A stretch of 9,848 nucleotides of DNA from JAVBNC01 sp031551765 (GCA_031551765.1 JAVBNC010000096.1:1-9848); one strand, 5' to 3'; positions 1-6,451 are shown, counted from the stretch's first letter. The notes: generated by a model not told the origin, from the sequence alone. A program made the numbers and translations.

Positions 1-156
1 GAGCATTTTCACATTGAAATTTCTCTTTACGAAAAAATGCTCTGGCCTTGTGAAGCCTTGCGTAACAAGGCCTGCGAGATTGACGTAGGCGGGGTTTCCC
101 CGCCGTTAAGCGGCAATCTCAAAGCGAATATGCTCTAAAAGTCGAAGCAGGGCGCA

Positions 157-207
157 ATGCGGCACGTCCTGTGCCGCCCCCTTCGGGCGTCGCTGCGCTC
201 CGTGCGC
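157..207. repeat. 51-nt dispersed hairpin repeat, copy 1
   Basis: This block matches 5995-6045 at 50 of 51 positions in the same orientation; the only difference is G at 195 versus A at 6033. It contains a perfect hairpin, GCGGCAC (159-165), loop GTCCT, GTGCCGC (171-177), then further GC-rich self-complementary segments. In this copy it is followed at 205-227 by another 9-bp hairpin with a 5-nt loop. Size, hairpin content and intergenic position resemble REP/BIME-type extragenic palindromic repeats. That class is inferred from form alone, and no associated transposase is present in the window. Confidence 0.8.
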
Positions 208-283
208 AACCGCCTCCTGCGGTTGCGAGATCCCTGCACCCGCCAAGGGGCGCGCCCCTTGGAACCTCAGGGTTGTTCTTACT

Positions 284-317
284 AAAAAAACCCCGCATCG
301 ATAGCTGATGCGGGGTT
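284..317 (-). terminator. Rho-independent terminator of the leftward DUF4440 gene
   Basis: An 11-bp stem, AACCCCGCATC (289-299) with GATGCGGGGTT (307-317), encloses a 7-nt loop. Read on the minus strand it is followed directly by a run of T (complement of the A-run at 284-290). It lies about 25 nt beyond the stop codon of the gene at 342-782, the expected place. A GCTTTT tract on the plus side could make it weakly bidirectional. Confidence 0.88.
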
Positions 318-341
318 GCTTTTCATCTGGCCTCAGATGAC

Positions 342-782
342 TCATGCCTTGGGAGGCGCGGCGTAGCCCTGCCGGGCGAACAGTTTCCAGTACTTGCCGA
401 CTTTCTTATACACCAGCAGGACCATGAAGTGCCCCTTCACGGGCTTGCCCTGGGCCACATGGTCCGAATCCAGCATATGGCGGACGACGGCCACATCCCC
501 GTCCACGGAAATGGTCATCTGGGAAAAGGCCAGCTCCTTGAACACCGTGCCCTTGTCCACCAGGTTGTCCACGAATTGTTTCGCGCTTTCCGTGCGGCCC
601 GTGGAATGGGCATAGGTCAGCGAGGGCAGAATCAGATTCTCCAGGTCGGCCCGTTTCGCGCTGAGAATGGCCTTGCGCAGGGATTCGACAGCCTGGGCCA
701 CGGCCTTTTCATCCGGGGTTTGCGCCTGGGACGCCCCCGCGCACGCGAGCAGCAGGACAAAGGCGATCAGAACTTTTTTCAT
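342..782 (-). CDS. Exported NTF2-like protein, DUF4440 family
   Basis: A 146-residue protein. The ATG at 782 is chosen because AAGGAG lies six bases upstream and because it opens a clean signal peptide: MKK, a hydrophobic stretch at residues 4-13, then ASQA before a probable cut at 20/21. Cys14 after Leu-Leu-Ala is a poor lipobox, so a lipoprotein is possible but less likely. The mature part has the DUF4440/NTF2 layout: an N-terminal helix (about 24-50), a YAHSTGR segment (57-63) typical of the family, then alternating beta strands ending in a KYWKLFARQG strand near the C terminus. This fold makes a cone-shaped pocket used by some members as enzymes and by others for binding. No catalytic set can be identified here, so the role is unknown beyond a probable periplasmic location. 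It is a single-gene unit with its own terminator, transcribed away from the regulator at 1029. Confidence 0.82.
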   Translation of the reverse strand: MKKVLIAFVLLLACAGASQAQTPDEKAVAQAVESLRKAILSAKRADLENLILPSLTYAHSTGRTESAKQFVDNLVDKGTVFKELAFSQMTISVDGDVAVVRHMLDSDHVAQGKPVKGHFMVLLVYKKVGKYWKLFARQGYAAPPKA

Positions 783-879
783 AAAACGCTCCTTGGGTAT
801 GCTGTTTGAACAGGAACCTGAGCTTCTTTTACGACCCATTATTTCTATCAATAACCGAGGGAATGCACAACGCGGAAAG

Positions 880-909
880 GGCCGCTCCGCGCGCTGGCGC
901 GAAGCGGCC
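880..909. other. GC-rich hairpin in the divergent intergenic region
   Basis: GGCCGCT (880-886) pairs with AGCGGCC (903-909). After one mismatch the inner arms CGCGC (888-892) and GCGCG (897-901) also pair, leaving a 4-nt loop. There is no T-run on either side, so this is not a standard terminator. It lies between the divergent genes at 782 and 1029, where the promoters of both must be. No confident -35/-10 pair was found in 783-1028 on either strand. Confidence 0.45.
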
Positions 910-1028
910 TGATTTGATAGGCTGCCGCAGCGGCGCCGTCATCATCCGGGGCCGTCCACCAAAAAAAACGCCCCATACCCCCCTGTCAAAGTTTTTAGGG
1001 GAAAGGGGTGGGGGCCGGAGCCATCTCC

Positions 1029-2984
1029 ATGTCCACGCCGGAAAAATACCGTTTCGCCCTGCTTTCGCACTCCACGGAGCTGTGTGATTCCGTGCGGCGC
1101 TGCCTGGCCGCGGAGGACGACTGCGTTGTGGACTACCGGCTGGTGCCTTTGGGCGCGGAAGTGGCCGTGGCCAAGGAACTGCTGGAAGACGGGGTGGAAG
1201 CCTTGTTCTGTTACGGCGGCACGGCCCAGAGCCTGCTGCGGGAGATAGGGCATTCCCTGGCGATTATCGACCGCACGGACATGCAGGTGGTGCAGGGCCT
1301 GCTCCAGGCCAAGGACTTTTCCCGGCGGGTGGTCCTGTCCACGGATTACCGGGAAGTGCGGGATACCAAGCTGATGGAACGGCTGCTGGACATGGAGATT
1401 CTGCATGTGCAGTACGCCAACTGGGACGAGCTGCTGAGCGGCATAGCGGAAGCCTGCGAACAAGGCTTCTGCACCGTGGTGGGCGGGGGGCTGAGCTGCC
1501 GCCGCATGGAGCGCCACGGCGGCCGGGGCGTTATTCTGGAACCTTCCCGGCACTCCATTCTGGAAGCTCTGCAGCAAGCGCGGGCCATTGCCAGGGAAAA
1601 GCGGACGGAAGAGCGGCGGCACGCGGACCTGCTGGCCATTCTCAGTCGCCTGGACGAAGGTGTGCTGTGCGTGGACCATGCGGGTGAGGTCGTTTTCTGC
1701 AACCCCACGGCTTACCGTCTGCTGAAGGTGCGGCCGGGAACGCCCATGGCCGCGCTGCGCGAGCACCTGGCCCCCTTTGAGCCGAGACAGGTGCTGGAAA
1801 GCGGCGAAGCCAGGGTGGACGCCCTGGTGGCCGCGGGGAAAGAGCAGTTCATGGCCAGCACGCTGCCCCTGCCCCTGCGGGCCGGGAAACAGGGCGCGGT
1901 GGTCATGTTCCGGGACATTACCACCCTGCAGAACATGGACCGCAAAATCCGCTCCGAACTGTACAGCCGGGGCTTTATCGCGCGCCATAACCTGCGGGAC
2001 CTCAAGGGCGAGACTCCGGCCATGCGCCGCCTGGCGGAAAAAATCAAGCGCTACGCGGCCACGGACGCTTCCGTGCACCTGTACGGCGAAACCGGCACGG
2101 GCAAGGAACTGGCCGCCCACTCCCTGCACAATGAAAGCGGGCGGCGCGCCCAGCCCTTTGTGGCCGTGAACTGCTCCGCCCTGCCGGAAAGCCTGCTGGA
2201 AAGCGAGCTGTTCGGCTACGAGGAAGGCGCGTTTACCGGCGCCAAACGCGGCGGCAAGGCGGGCCTGTTCGAGTTGGCCAACCAGGGCACCCTGTTTCTG
2301 GACGAGATAGGCGAAATTAACCACGCCACGCAACTGCGCCTGCTGCGGTCCCTGGAAGCCAAGGAACTGATGCGCATAGGCGGGGCCAGGGTGGTGCCCG
2401 TGGACGTGCGCATTATCAGCGCATCCCACAAACCGCTGATGGACCTGGTGCACAACGGCCGTTTCCGGGCGGACCTCTACTTCCGCCTGGTGGTGCTGCA
2501 GCTCACGCTGCCGCCCCTGCGCGAGCGGCCGGAAGACATTCCCCTGCTCTTACGCGGCCTGCTGGACCGGTACGGAAAAGGCGTCCGCACGATCACGCCG
2601 GGCATGCTGGAACGCATGCGCAACTACGCTTGGCCCGGCAACATCCGCGAGCTGTTTTCCGTGGTGGAGAGCTATTGCATTCTGCTGGACGGCAAGGAAG
2701 CGGACGAGACCCTGTTCGCGGAGCTGTTCGCGGAACGCGCCGCCCCGCGCCCGGCGGCCGCGCCTTCTCCCCCGTCCCTGACCGCTTCGGATCACCGGGG
2801 GCACCTGGGCCACCCGGACCAAGACGCCGACCTGAAAGAGCTTTTGGAGCGCAGCAAAGTGGCCCTGGTGCGGGAAGCCCTACGTGCCCACAACAATGAC
2901 AGGCAGGCCACGGCCCGCCGCCTGGGCATCAGCTACAACACCCTGTGGCGCATTCTGCGCGGCACACCGGATGACGGGGAATAG
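1029..2984 (+). CDS. Sigma-54-dependent transcriptional activator, PrpR_N-PAS-AAA+-Fis
   Basis: A 651-residue enhancer-binding protein. Residues about 8-185 match the PrpR_N sensor fold, including the VVGGG turn and GRGVILEPSRHSILEAL, which in the propionate regulator PrpR binds a small organic acid. A PAS domain follows (about 200-305). The AAA+ domain has Walker A GETGTGKE (353-360), the sigma-54 contact loop GAFTGA (400-405), Walker B GTLFLDE (420-426) and WPGNIREL (535-542). A Fis-type helix-turn-helix ends the protein (about 625-644, RQATARRLGISYNTLWRILR). All parts needed for ATP-driven activation look intact. The ATG at 1029 is preferred because CGGAG lies 8 nt upstream; a GTG at 1008 would add seven residues. 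It lies upstream of the lyase and transporter genes, and a -24/-12 promoter sits between, so those genes are the likely target. The inducer is unknown. Confidence 0.93.
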   Translation: MSTPEKYRFALLSHSTELCDSVRRCLAAEDDCVVDYRLVPLGAEVAVAKELLEDGVEALFCYGGTAQSLLREIGHSLAIIDRTDMQVVQGLLQAKDFSRRVVLSTDYREVRDTKLMERLLDMEILHVQYANWDELLSGIAEACEQGFCTVVGGGLSCRRMERHGGRGVILEPSRHSILEALQQARAIAREKRTEERRHADLLAILSRLDEGVLCVDHAGEVVFCNPTAYRLLKVRPGTPMAALREHLAPFEPRQVLESGEARVDALVAAGKEQFMASTLPLPLRAGKQGAVVMFRDITTLQNMDRKIRSELYSRGFIARHNLRDLKGETPAMRRLAEKIKRYAATDASVHLYGETGTGKELAAHSLHNESGRRAQPFVAVNCSALPESLLESELFGYEEGAFTGAKRGGKAGLFELANQGTLFLDEIGEINHATQLRLLRSLEAKELMRIGGARVVPVDVRIISASHKPLMDLVHNGRFRADLYFRLVVLQLTLPPLRERPEDIPLLLRGLLDRYGKGVRTITPGMLERMRNYAWPGNIRELFSVVESYCILLDGKEADETLFAELFAERAAPRPAAAPSPPSLTASDHRGHLGHPDQDADLKELLERSKVALVREALRAHNNDRQATARRLGISYNTLWRILRGTPDDGE

Positions 2985-3008
2985 CCGCGCCGCTGTCCAT
3001 CAAAAATC

Positions 3009-3053
3009 CAACACGCTCTCATTTTTACACTTCACTTTTGAGAAGGGCGTTTG
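3009..3053. promoter_or_regulatory. Candidate upstream activator site (imperfect inverted repeat)
   Basis: CAACACGCTCTCA (3009-3021) and TGAGAAGGGCGTTTG (3039-3053) are imperfect inverted copies centred near 3031, about 100 bp before the predicted sigma-54 start site. That is a usual distance for an enhancer-binding protein site. The right arm overlaps the possible terminator at 3041-3065, so the symmetry may have another cause. Low certainty. Confidence 0.3.
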
Positions 3054-3065
3054 TTCCCTTTTTTT
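3041..3065 (+). terminator. Possible weak terminator after the activator gene
   Basis: AGAAGGG (3041-3047) can pair with CCCTTTT (3056-3062, one G-T pair) around an 8-nt loop, and a T-run (3059-3065) overlaps and follows the stem. The stem is short, so termination would be partial. It lies about 57 nt after the activator stop codon and ahead of the sigma-54 promoter, fitting a separation of the two transcription units. Confidence 0.4.
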
Positions 3066-3102
3066 CCTACCAGATAAATCAAGATCATAGCGCCTGTTAT
3101 TT

Positions 3103-3119
3103 TTGGCATGACTCCTGCT
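3103..3119 (+). promoter_or_regulatory. Sigma-54 (-24/-12) promoter of the lyase-transporter operon
   Basis: TTGGCATGACTCCTGCT matches the sigma-54 consensus YTGGCACG-N4-TTGCW at nearly every conserved base. GG at 3105-3106 and GC at 3117-3118 are separated by exactly 10 nt. The expected start of transcription is near 3130, giving a leader of about 70 nt before the lyase ATG at 3199. The gene just upstream encodes a sigma-54 activator with an intact GAFTGA loop, which strongly supports this assignment. The C after the -24 GGCA is T here and the first T of the -12 TTGC is C; both are tolerated variations. Confidence 0.8.
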
Positions 3120-3198
3120 GTGGCATTCCGTCAACCATTGTCCGGCAGCGCGCCGGAGGCGGTCGTGTACCTCCACGCCAACCTCAAAGGAGTTGTGT

Positions 3199-4575
3199 AT
3201 GTCGTCGCACATTATGGATTCCAAGTATTTCAGAAACAGCTGGGGCACGCAGGAAATGCGGGATATTTTCGAAGACGACCGCAAGCTTTCCTACTGGCTT
3301 GAGATCGAGGTGGCCCTGGCCCAGACCCAGGCGGAACTGGGCGTCATTCCCAAAGAGGCGGCCAAGGAGATCACGGCCATGTCCAAAATAGAGCTGCTGG
3401 ACATGGACTTTTACAGCAAAGACCTGGCGGCCACGGGCCACGCCCTGGTGCCCCTGCTGCGCGCCGTGGAAAAACGCTGCAAAAAGGGCCTGGGCGAATA
3501 CGTGCACTTTGGCGCCACCACTCAGGACATTCTGGATACCGGCAGCGTTCTGGCCATGCGCGACGCCACCAAAATTCTGATGCGCGATTGCGCCCGTCTG
3601 GAAAAGGCCATTCTGGCGCTGGCGGAAAAATACATCAGCCTGCCCATGGCCGGCAGAACCCACAACCAGCAGGGCCTGCCCATCACTTTGGGCCTCAAGT
3701 TCGCCAACTGGGCGGCGGAACTGCGGCGCGACATGGACCGTATCAAGCAGATGACCGAGCGCTGCTCCATCATCATGCTGCACGGCGGGGCCGGGACCCT
3801 GGCGGGCTTTGGCGACAAGGCCTACCCCACCATTGAAGGCGTGGCCAAAAAACTGGGACTCAAAGTGCCGCTGACCTGCTGGGCCAACGCGCGGGACACC
3901 ATTGCGGAATACCTGTGCGTTCTGGGCATTCTGGCCGGTACTCTGGGCCGTATCGCCAACGAAATTTTCTCTCTTTCCAAAAGCGAACTGTATGAACTGC
4001 ACGAGCCCTTAAGCAAGCACAACGTGGGCTCTTCCACCATGCCCCACAAGCGCAACGCCGCCGTGTGCGAAATGACCGTGGCCCAAAGCCGCATCGTGCA
4101 CGCCAACGTGGTGGTGGGCCTGGGTTCCATGCTCTGCGAGCACGAGCGCGACGCCCGCATCTGGCGCCTGGACCTGCACAACCTGCCGGAATCCTCCATT
4201 ATCACCGGCAAGATGCTGGACGCCATGATCAAGATTATGGAAGGGCTGGGCGTGTTCGAAGACAACATCGCCAAAAACCTGGACATGCTGGGCGGCCTGC
4301 TGCTCTCGGAATCCGTCATGTTCCACCTGGGCGAAAAGCTGGGCAAGCAGACGGCGCACCACCTGCTGCACGACATCACCATGCCGGTCAAGGGCGACAA
4401 GCGCACGTTCCGCCAGCGCCTGCTGGAAACCCCGGAAATCGCGGCCGTGATCACGCCCAAGGAGTTGGAGGAAATTCTGGACTACAGCAAGTATCTGGGC
4501 CAGTCGGAAAACGAGGTCCGCAACACCATAGCCCACTGCAAAAAGGCCGCGAAAAGCGACGCCGCTTTCATGTAA
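3199..4575 (+). CDS. Fumarase/aspartase-superfamily lyase (adenylosuccinate lyase/CMLE-like)
   Basis: A 458-residue, soluble, all-helical lyase. The ATG at 3199 is chosen because AAAGGAG ends 6 nt before it. The three conserved active-site regions are present: HFGATTQDILDT (103-114), AGRTHNQQGLPITLGLKF with His155 (151-168), and the signature loop GSSTMPHKRN (277-286) holding the likely catalytic serine (278/279). Region 1 resembles 3-carboxy-muconate cycloisomerase, while His155 is in the adenylosuccinate/argininosuccinate lyase style. The signature is followed by Ala287 rather than the common Pro. Members eliminate an amine, thiol or other group from a substituted succinate, usually releasing fumarate, or run a related cycloisomerisation. 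Purine biosynthesis is unlikely because the gene sits under a sigma-54 promoter next to an MFS transporter, suggesting inducible catabolism of an imported compound. S-(2-succino)cysteine-type substrates are one idea among several. Substrate unassigned; family assignment secure. Confidence 0.9.
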   Translation: MSSHIMDSKYFRNSWGTQEMRDIFEDDRKLSYWLEIEVALAQTQAELGVIPKEAAKEITAMSKIELLDMDFYSKDLAATGHALVPLLRAVEKRCKKGLGEYVHFGATTQDILDTGSVLAMRDATKILMRDCARLEKAILALAEKYISLPMAGRTHNQQGLPITLGLKFANWAAELRRDMDRIKQMTERCSIIMLHGGAGTLAGFGDKAYPTIEGVAKKLGLKVPLTCWANARDTIAEYLCVLGILAGTLGRIANEIFSLSKSELYELHEPLSKHNVGSSTMPHKRNAAVCEMTVAQSRIVHANVVVGLGSMLCEHERDARIWRLDLHNLPESSIITGKMLDAMIKIMEGLGVFEDNIAKNLDMLGGLLLSESVMFHLGEKLGKQTAHHLLHDITMPVKGDKRTFRQRLLETPEIAAVITPKELEEILDYSKYLGQSENEVRNTIAHCKKAAKSDAAFM

Positions 4576-4601
4576 CGCGTGCCTGACCTATCCGACCAAC
4601 C

Positions 4602-4629
4602 GCCGCGCGGGGCCGCCGCCCCGCGCGGC
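4602..4629 (+). other. Intergenic 12-bp hairpin between lyase and transporter
   Basis: GCCGCGCGGGGC (4602-4613) and GCCCCGCGCGGC (4618-4629) are perfect complements around the loop CGCC. The stem is followed by a C-run, not T, so it is not a normal terminator. In the lyase-transporter mRNA it would sit about 27 nt after the lyase stop. It could protect the upstream message from 3' decay and so give more lyase than transporter. Confidence 0.6.
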
Positions 4630-4657
4630 ACGCCCCCCCCCGCCGAGGAGCCATCTC

Positions 4658-5944
4658 ATGGAACAAGCGCTTGAAGACAAACGCCTGAAATACGCCATCT
4701 TCATTTTTCTGCTGCTCTGCCTCGCCTATCTGTTCGTCACCTTCCACCGGGTCAGCCCGGCGGTCATCGCGGTGGACATCATGCGGGACACCAGCATTGA
4801 CGCGACAGCCATGGGCGTCATGTCTTCCATCTTTTTCCTGACCTTCGGCTTCATGCAGCTGCCCTCGGGCATTCTGGCGGATTCGCTGGGGCCGCGCCGC
4901 ACCCTGCCGCTCTTTTTCTCCCTGGCCGGGGTGGGCGCGCTGCTGTTCGGCATGGCCAACGCCGTGGGCTGGCTGATGTTCAGCCGGGCGCTGATGGGCA
5001 TAGGCGTGTCCGTGGTCTTTGTGTGCGGGGTCAAGCTGATCAGCGTCTGGTTCCCGCCCCAGCTTTTCGCGCGCATGAACGGCGTGTACCTGGGCATGGG
5101 CGGGGTGGGGCTGATCCTGGGTTCCGGCCCCATGGCCTATTTGTGCAACTATCTGGGCTGGCGCAACAGCTTGGCCGCCTGCGGAGTGGCCACCATTATT
5201 CTTTCCGGCGCCCTGTGGGTCTGGGTGCGCAACCTGCCGGAGGACAAGGGCTTTTCTCCTTACCTGGCCGCCGCTGCCGGGCCCAAGGGCAGCGCGCTTG
5301 CGGCCATGCGCGAATCCGTGGGCGTCATTTGCCGCAGCCGCGATTTCTGGCTTATCGCCACCTGGTTTTTCTGCCATTTCACGCTGCACATGAGCTTCGG
5401 CGGGCTGTGGGGCGGCCCCTACCTGATGGACGTGCATGGGCTGACCCGCGTGGAAGCCGGCAACGTGCTGAACATGATGGGCCTGGGCATGCTGGCCGGC
5501 GGCCCTTTCGCGGGCTGGCTGTCGGACTCCTTTTTCAAGGCCCGCAGGCCGGTGATGCTGGTATACGCCGTAGCGCTTGCCGCCACCTTTGGCCTGCTTT
5601 CCTTCGCAGGCGCTTCTTTCCCCGTGTGGGCGCTGTACCTGTGGTTTTTCTGCCTGGCGGCCTGCGGCATGGGTTCCCTGTCCGTGGGCTTCGCTTCCAT
5701 GCGCGACATGTTCGGCCTGTCCGCCACGGGCACGGCCAGCGGCTTTCTGAATACGCTCCCTTCCGTGGGCGTAATGTTCTTCCAGCCCATGACCGGCTGG
5801 ATTCTGGAAAGCTACGGCAAAAGCCCGGCCGGAAAGTTTCTGCCGGAAGCCTACGCCGCGGCCTGCCTGGTGTACGCGGCCACGGCCGTTATCGGCTTTG
5901 CCGCCGCCTGGCTGGCCAAAGAGCCCATGGCCCGGGAGCGCTAG
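4658..5944 (+). CDS. MFS transporter, 12 membrane segments
   Basis: A 428-residue inner-membrane secondary transporter of the major facilitator superfamily. The ATG at 4658 follows GAGGAG by 7 nt. Hydrophobic segments recur from about residue 12 to 420 in two halves, consistent with 12 helices. The motif A loop between helices 2 and 3 is GILADSLGPRRTL (71-83), and its counterpart in the second half is GWLSDSFFKARRPVM (286-300). Arg31 in the first helix (FHRVSP) could bind an anionic substrate. It starts 82 nt after the lyase stop with no terminator between, so the two are probably one operon and the transporter likely imports the lyase substrate or exports its product. The leader GGAGCCATCTC before the ATG is identical to that of the sigma-54 activator (1017-1027). 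Direction and substrate are not readable. Confidence 0.9.
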   Translation: MEQALEDKRLKYAIFIFLLLCLAYLFVTFHRVSPAVIAVDIMRDTSIDATAMGVMSSIFFLTFGFMQLPSGILADSLGPRRTLPLFFSLAGVGALLFGMANAVGWLMFSRALMGIGVSVVFVCGVKLISVWFPPQLFARMNGVYLGMGGVGLILGSGPMAYLCNYLGWRNSLAACGVATIILSGALWVWVRNLPEDKGFSPYLAAAAGPKGSALAAMRESVGVICRSRDFWLIATWFFCHFTLHMSFGGLWGGPYLMDVHGLTRVEAGNVLNMMGLGMLAGGPFAGWLSDSFFKARRPVMLVYAVALAATFGLLSFAGASFPVWALYLWFFCLAACGMGSLSVGFASMRDMFGLSATGTASGFLNTLPSVGVMFFQPMTGWILESYGKSPAGKFLPEAYAAACLVYAATAVIGFAAAWLAKEPMARER

Positions 5945-5994
5945 AAAGGATTTGCCCTCAAGTCTTTGCCGCGAGGTTGGCGCGGGCGGGTTTG

Positions 5995-6045
5995 ATGCGG
6001 CACGTCCTGTGCCGCCCCCTTCGGGCGTCGCTACGCTCCGTGCGC
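5995..6045. repeat. 51-nt dispersed hairpin repeat, copy 2
   Basis: This copy is identical to 157-207 except A at 6033 instead of G. The GCGGCAC/GTGCCGC hairpin lies at 5997-6015. After 6045 the two copies diverge, although a looser likeness (CGC-TCCTGC and a final CCCGCC) can be followed to about 6070. The repeat sits 50 nt after the transporter stop and about 25 nt before the first recognisable codon of the decayed lyase copy, so it may mark the edge of the rearrangement that destroyed that gene. Confidence 0.8.
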
Positions 6046-6070
6046 TTCGCATCCTGCTCCGCGACGGCCC

Positions 6071-6415
6071 GCCGTTATCCCCCAAGAGGCGGCGGACGAA
6101 ATCACCGCCAACGTGTCCATTTCCGAAAGCAACATCACCAGGAACCTGGACTTTCTGGGCGGCATGATTCTTTCCGAATCCGTGATGTTCCACCTGGCCG
6201 CCAAAGTGGGCAAGCAAACCGCCCACCAGCTGGTGCATGAAGTGACCATGATCACGGAAGAGCACCGCCGCCCCTTCCGGCAGCGGCTTATGGAATCGCC
6301 CGAAATCCGCAAGGTCATGGATCCGGAGGAACTTGAAAGCGTGCTGGACTACAGCAAGCACACCGGCCTTTCGGAAAGCGAAGTGCACCGCGCCGTGGCC
6401 TATTGCCGCGAATCC
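6071..6415 (+). pseudogene. Remnant of a second lyase gene, internally deleted
   Basis: Read in one frame, 6071-6112 encodes AVIPQEAADEITAN, matching residues 48-61 (GVIPKEAAKEITAM) of the lyase at 3199. A few codons later the frame continues with SESNITRNLDFLGG, matching from about residue 353. From there to about residue 450 some 55 of 95 positions are identical by eye, including LSESVMFHL, GKQTAH, FRQRL and LDYSK. Equivalents of residues 1-47 and about 65-352 are gone, so all three active-site regions are lost. The natural stop is also missing; the frame runs on through a hairpin and across the BON gene to 6727. The only in-frame start is a GTG at 6113 with no clear ribosome site. At about 58% protein identity this was a diverged paralogue, not a fresh duplicate. 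It follows the transporter, so the operon may once have been lyase-transporter-lyase. Confidence 0.85.
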
Positions 6416-6451
6416 ACATGGAAGGCCCAGTGCTGTAACAGCGGGCATGCC

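Larger units (their letters stand above)
1..341. other. Non-coding left edge rich in inverted repeats
   Basis: No convincing gene is seen here. The stretch is packed with short inverted repeats: GAGCATTTT at 1-9 with its complement at 34-42; GGCCTTGT at 44-51 with 65-72; GAGATTG at 76-82 with 114-120, enclosing a second hairpin (GGCGGGG 88-94 with 98-104); a 9-bp hairpin at 205-213/219-227 around CCGC/GCGG; and a perfect 20-bp palindrome at 243-262 centred on GCGC. The 51-nt repeat at 157-207 and the terminator at 284-317 are listed separately. The density of hairpins suggests repetitive extragenic sequence rather than a gene. One frame is open from the left edge to a TAA at 136-138 (45 codons), but nothing recognisable is encoded. 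Confidence 0.6.

Noticed and set aside
1..138. 45 codons open from the left edge to TAA at 136-138
   Set aside because: It could be the tail of a gene, but the sequence is made of nested inverted repeats and the product matches nothing I recognise. Upstream sequence is needed to decide.
106..345. 79-codon minus-strand frame at the left edge
   Set aside because: It lies across the 51-nt repeat, the palindrome at 243-262 and the terminator at 284-317, and has no ribosome site or recognisable domain.
998..1014. Possible G-quadruplex before the activator gene
   Set aside because: Only three runs of four or more G are present; a fourth run of at least three G within loop distance is missing.
942..2453. 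Long open frame on the minus strand opposite the sigma-54 activator
   Set aside because: The plus strand encodes a complete activator with all family motifs. The antisense product is rich in His, Gln, Gly and Ala with no domain, as expected from the complement of GC-rich codons.
4568..6448. Long minus-strand frame opposite the MFS gene and the lyase remnant
   Set aside because: Same shadow effect: low-complexity composition, no motif, and it crosses two unrelated plus-strand units and the hairpin repeat.
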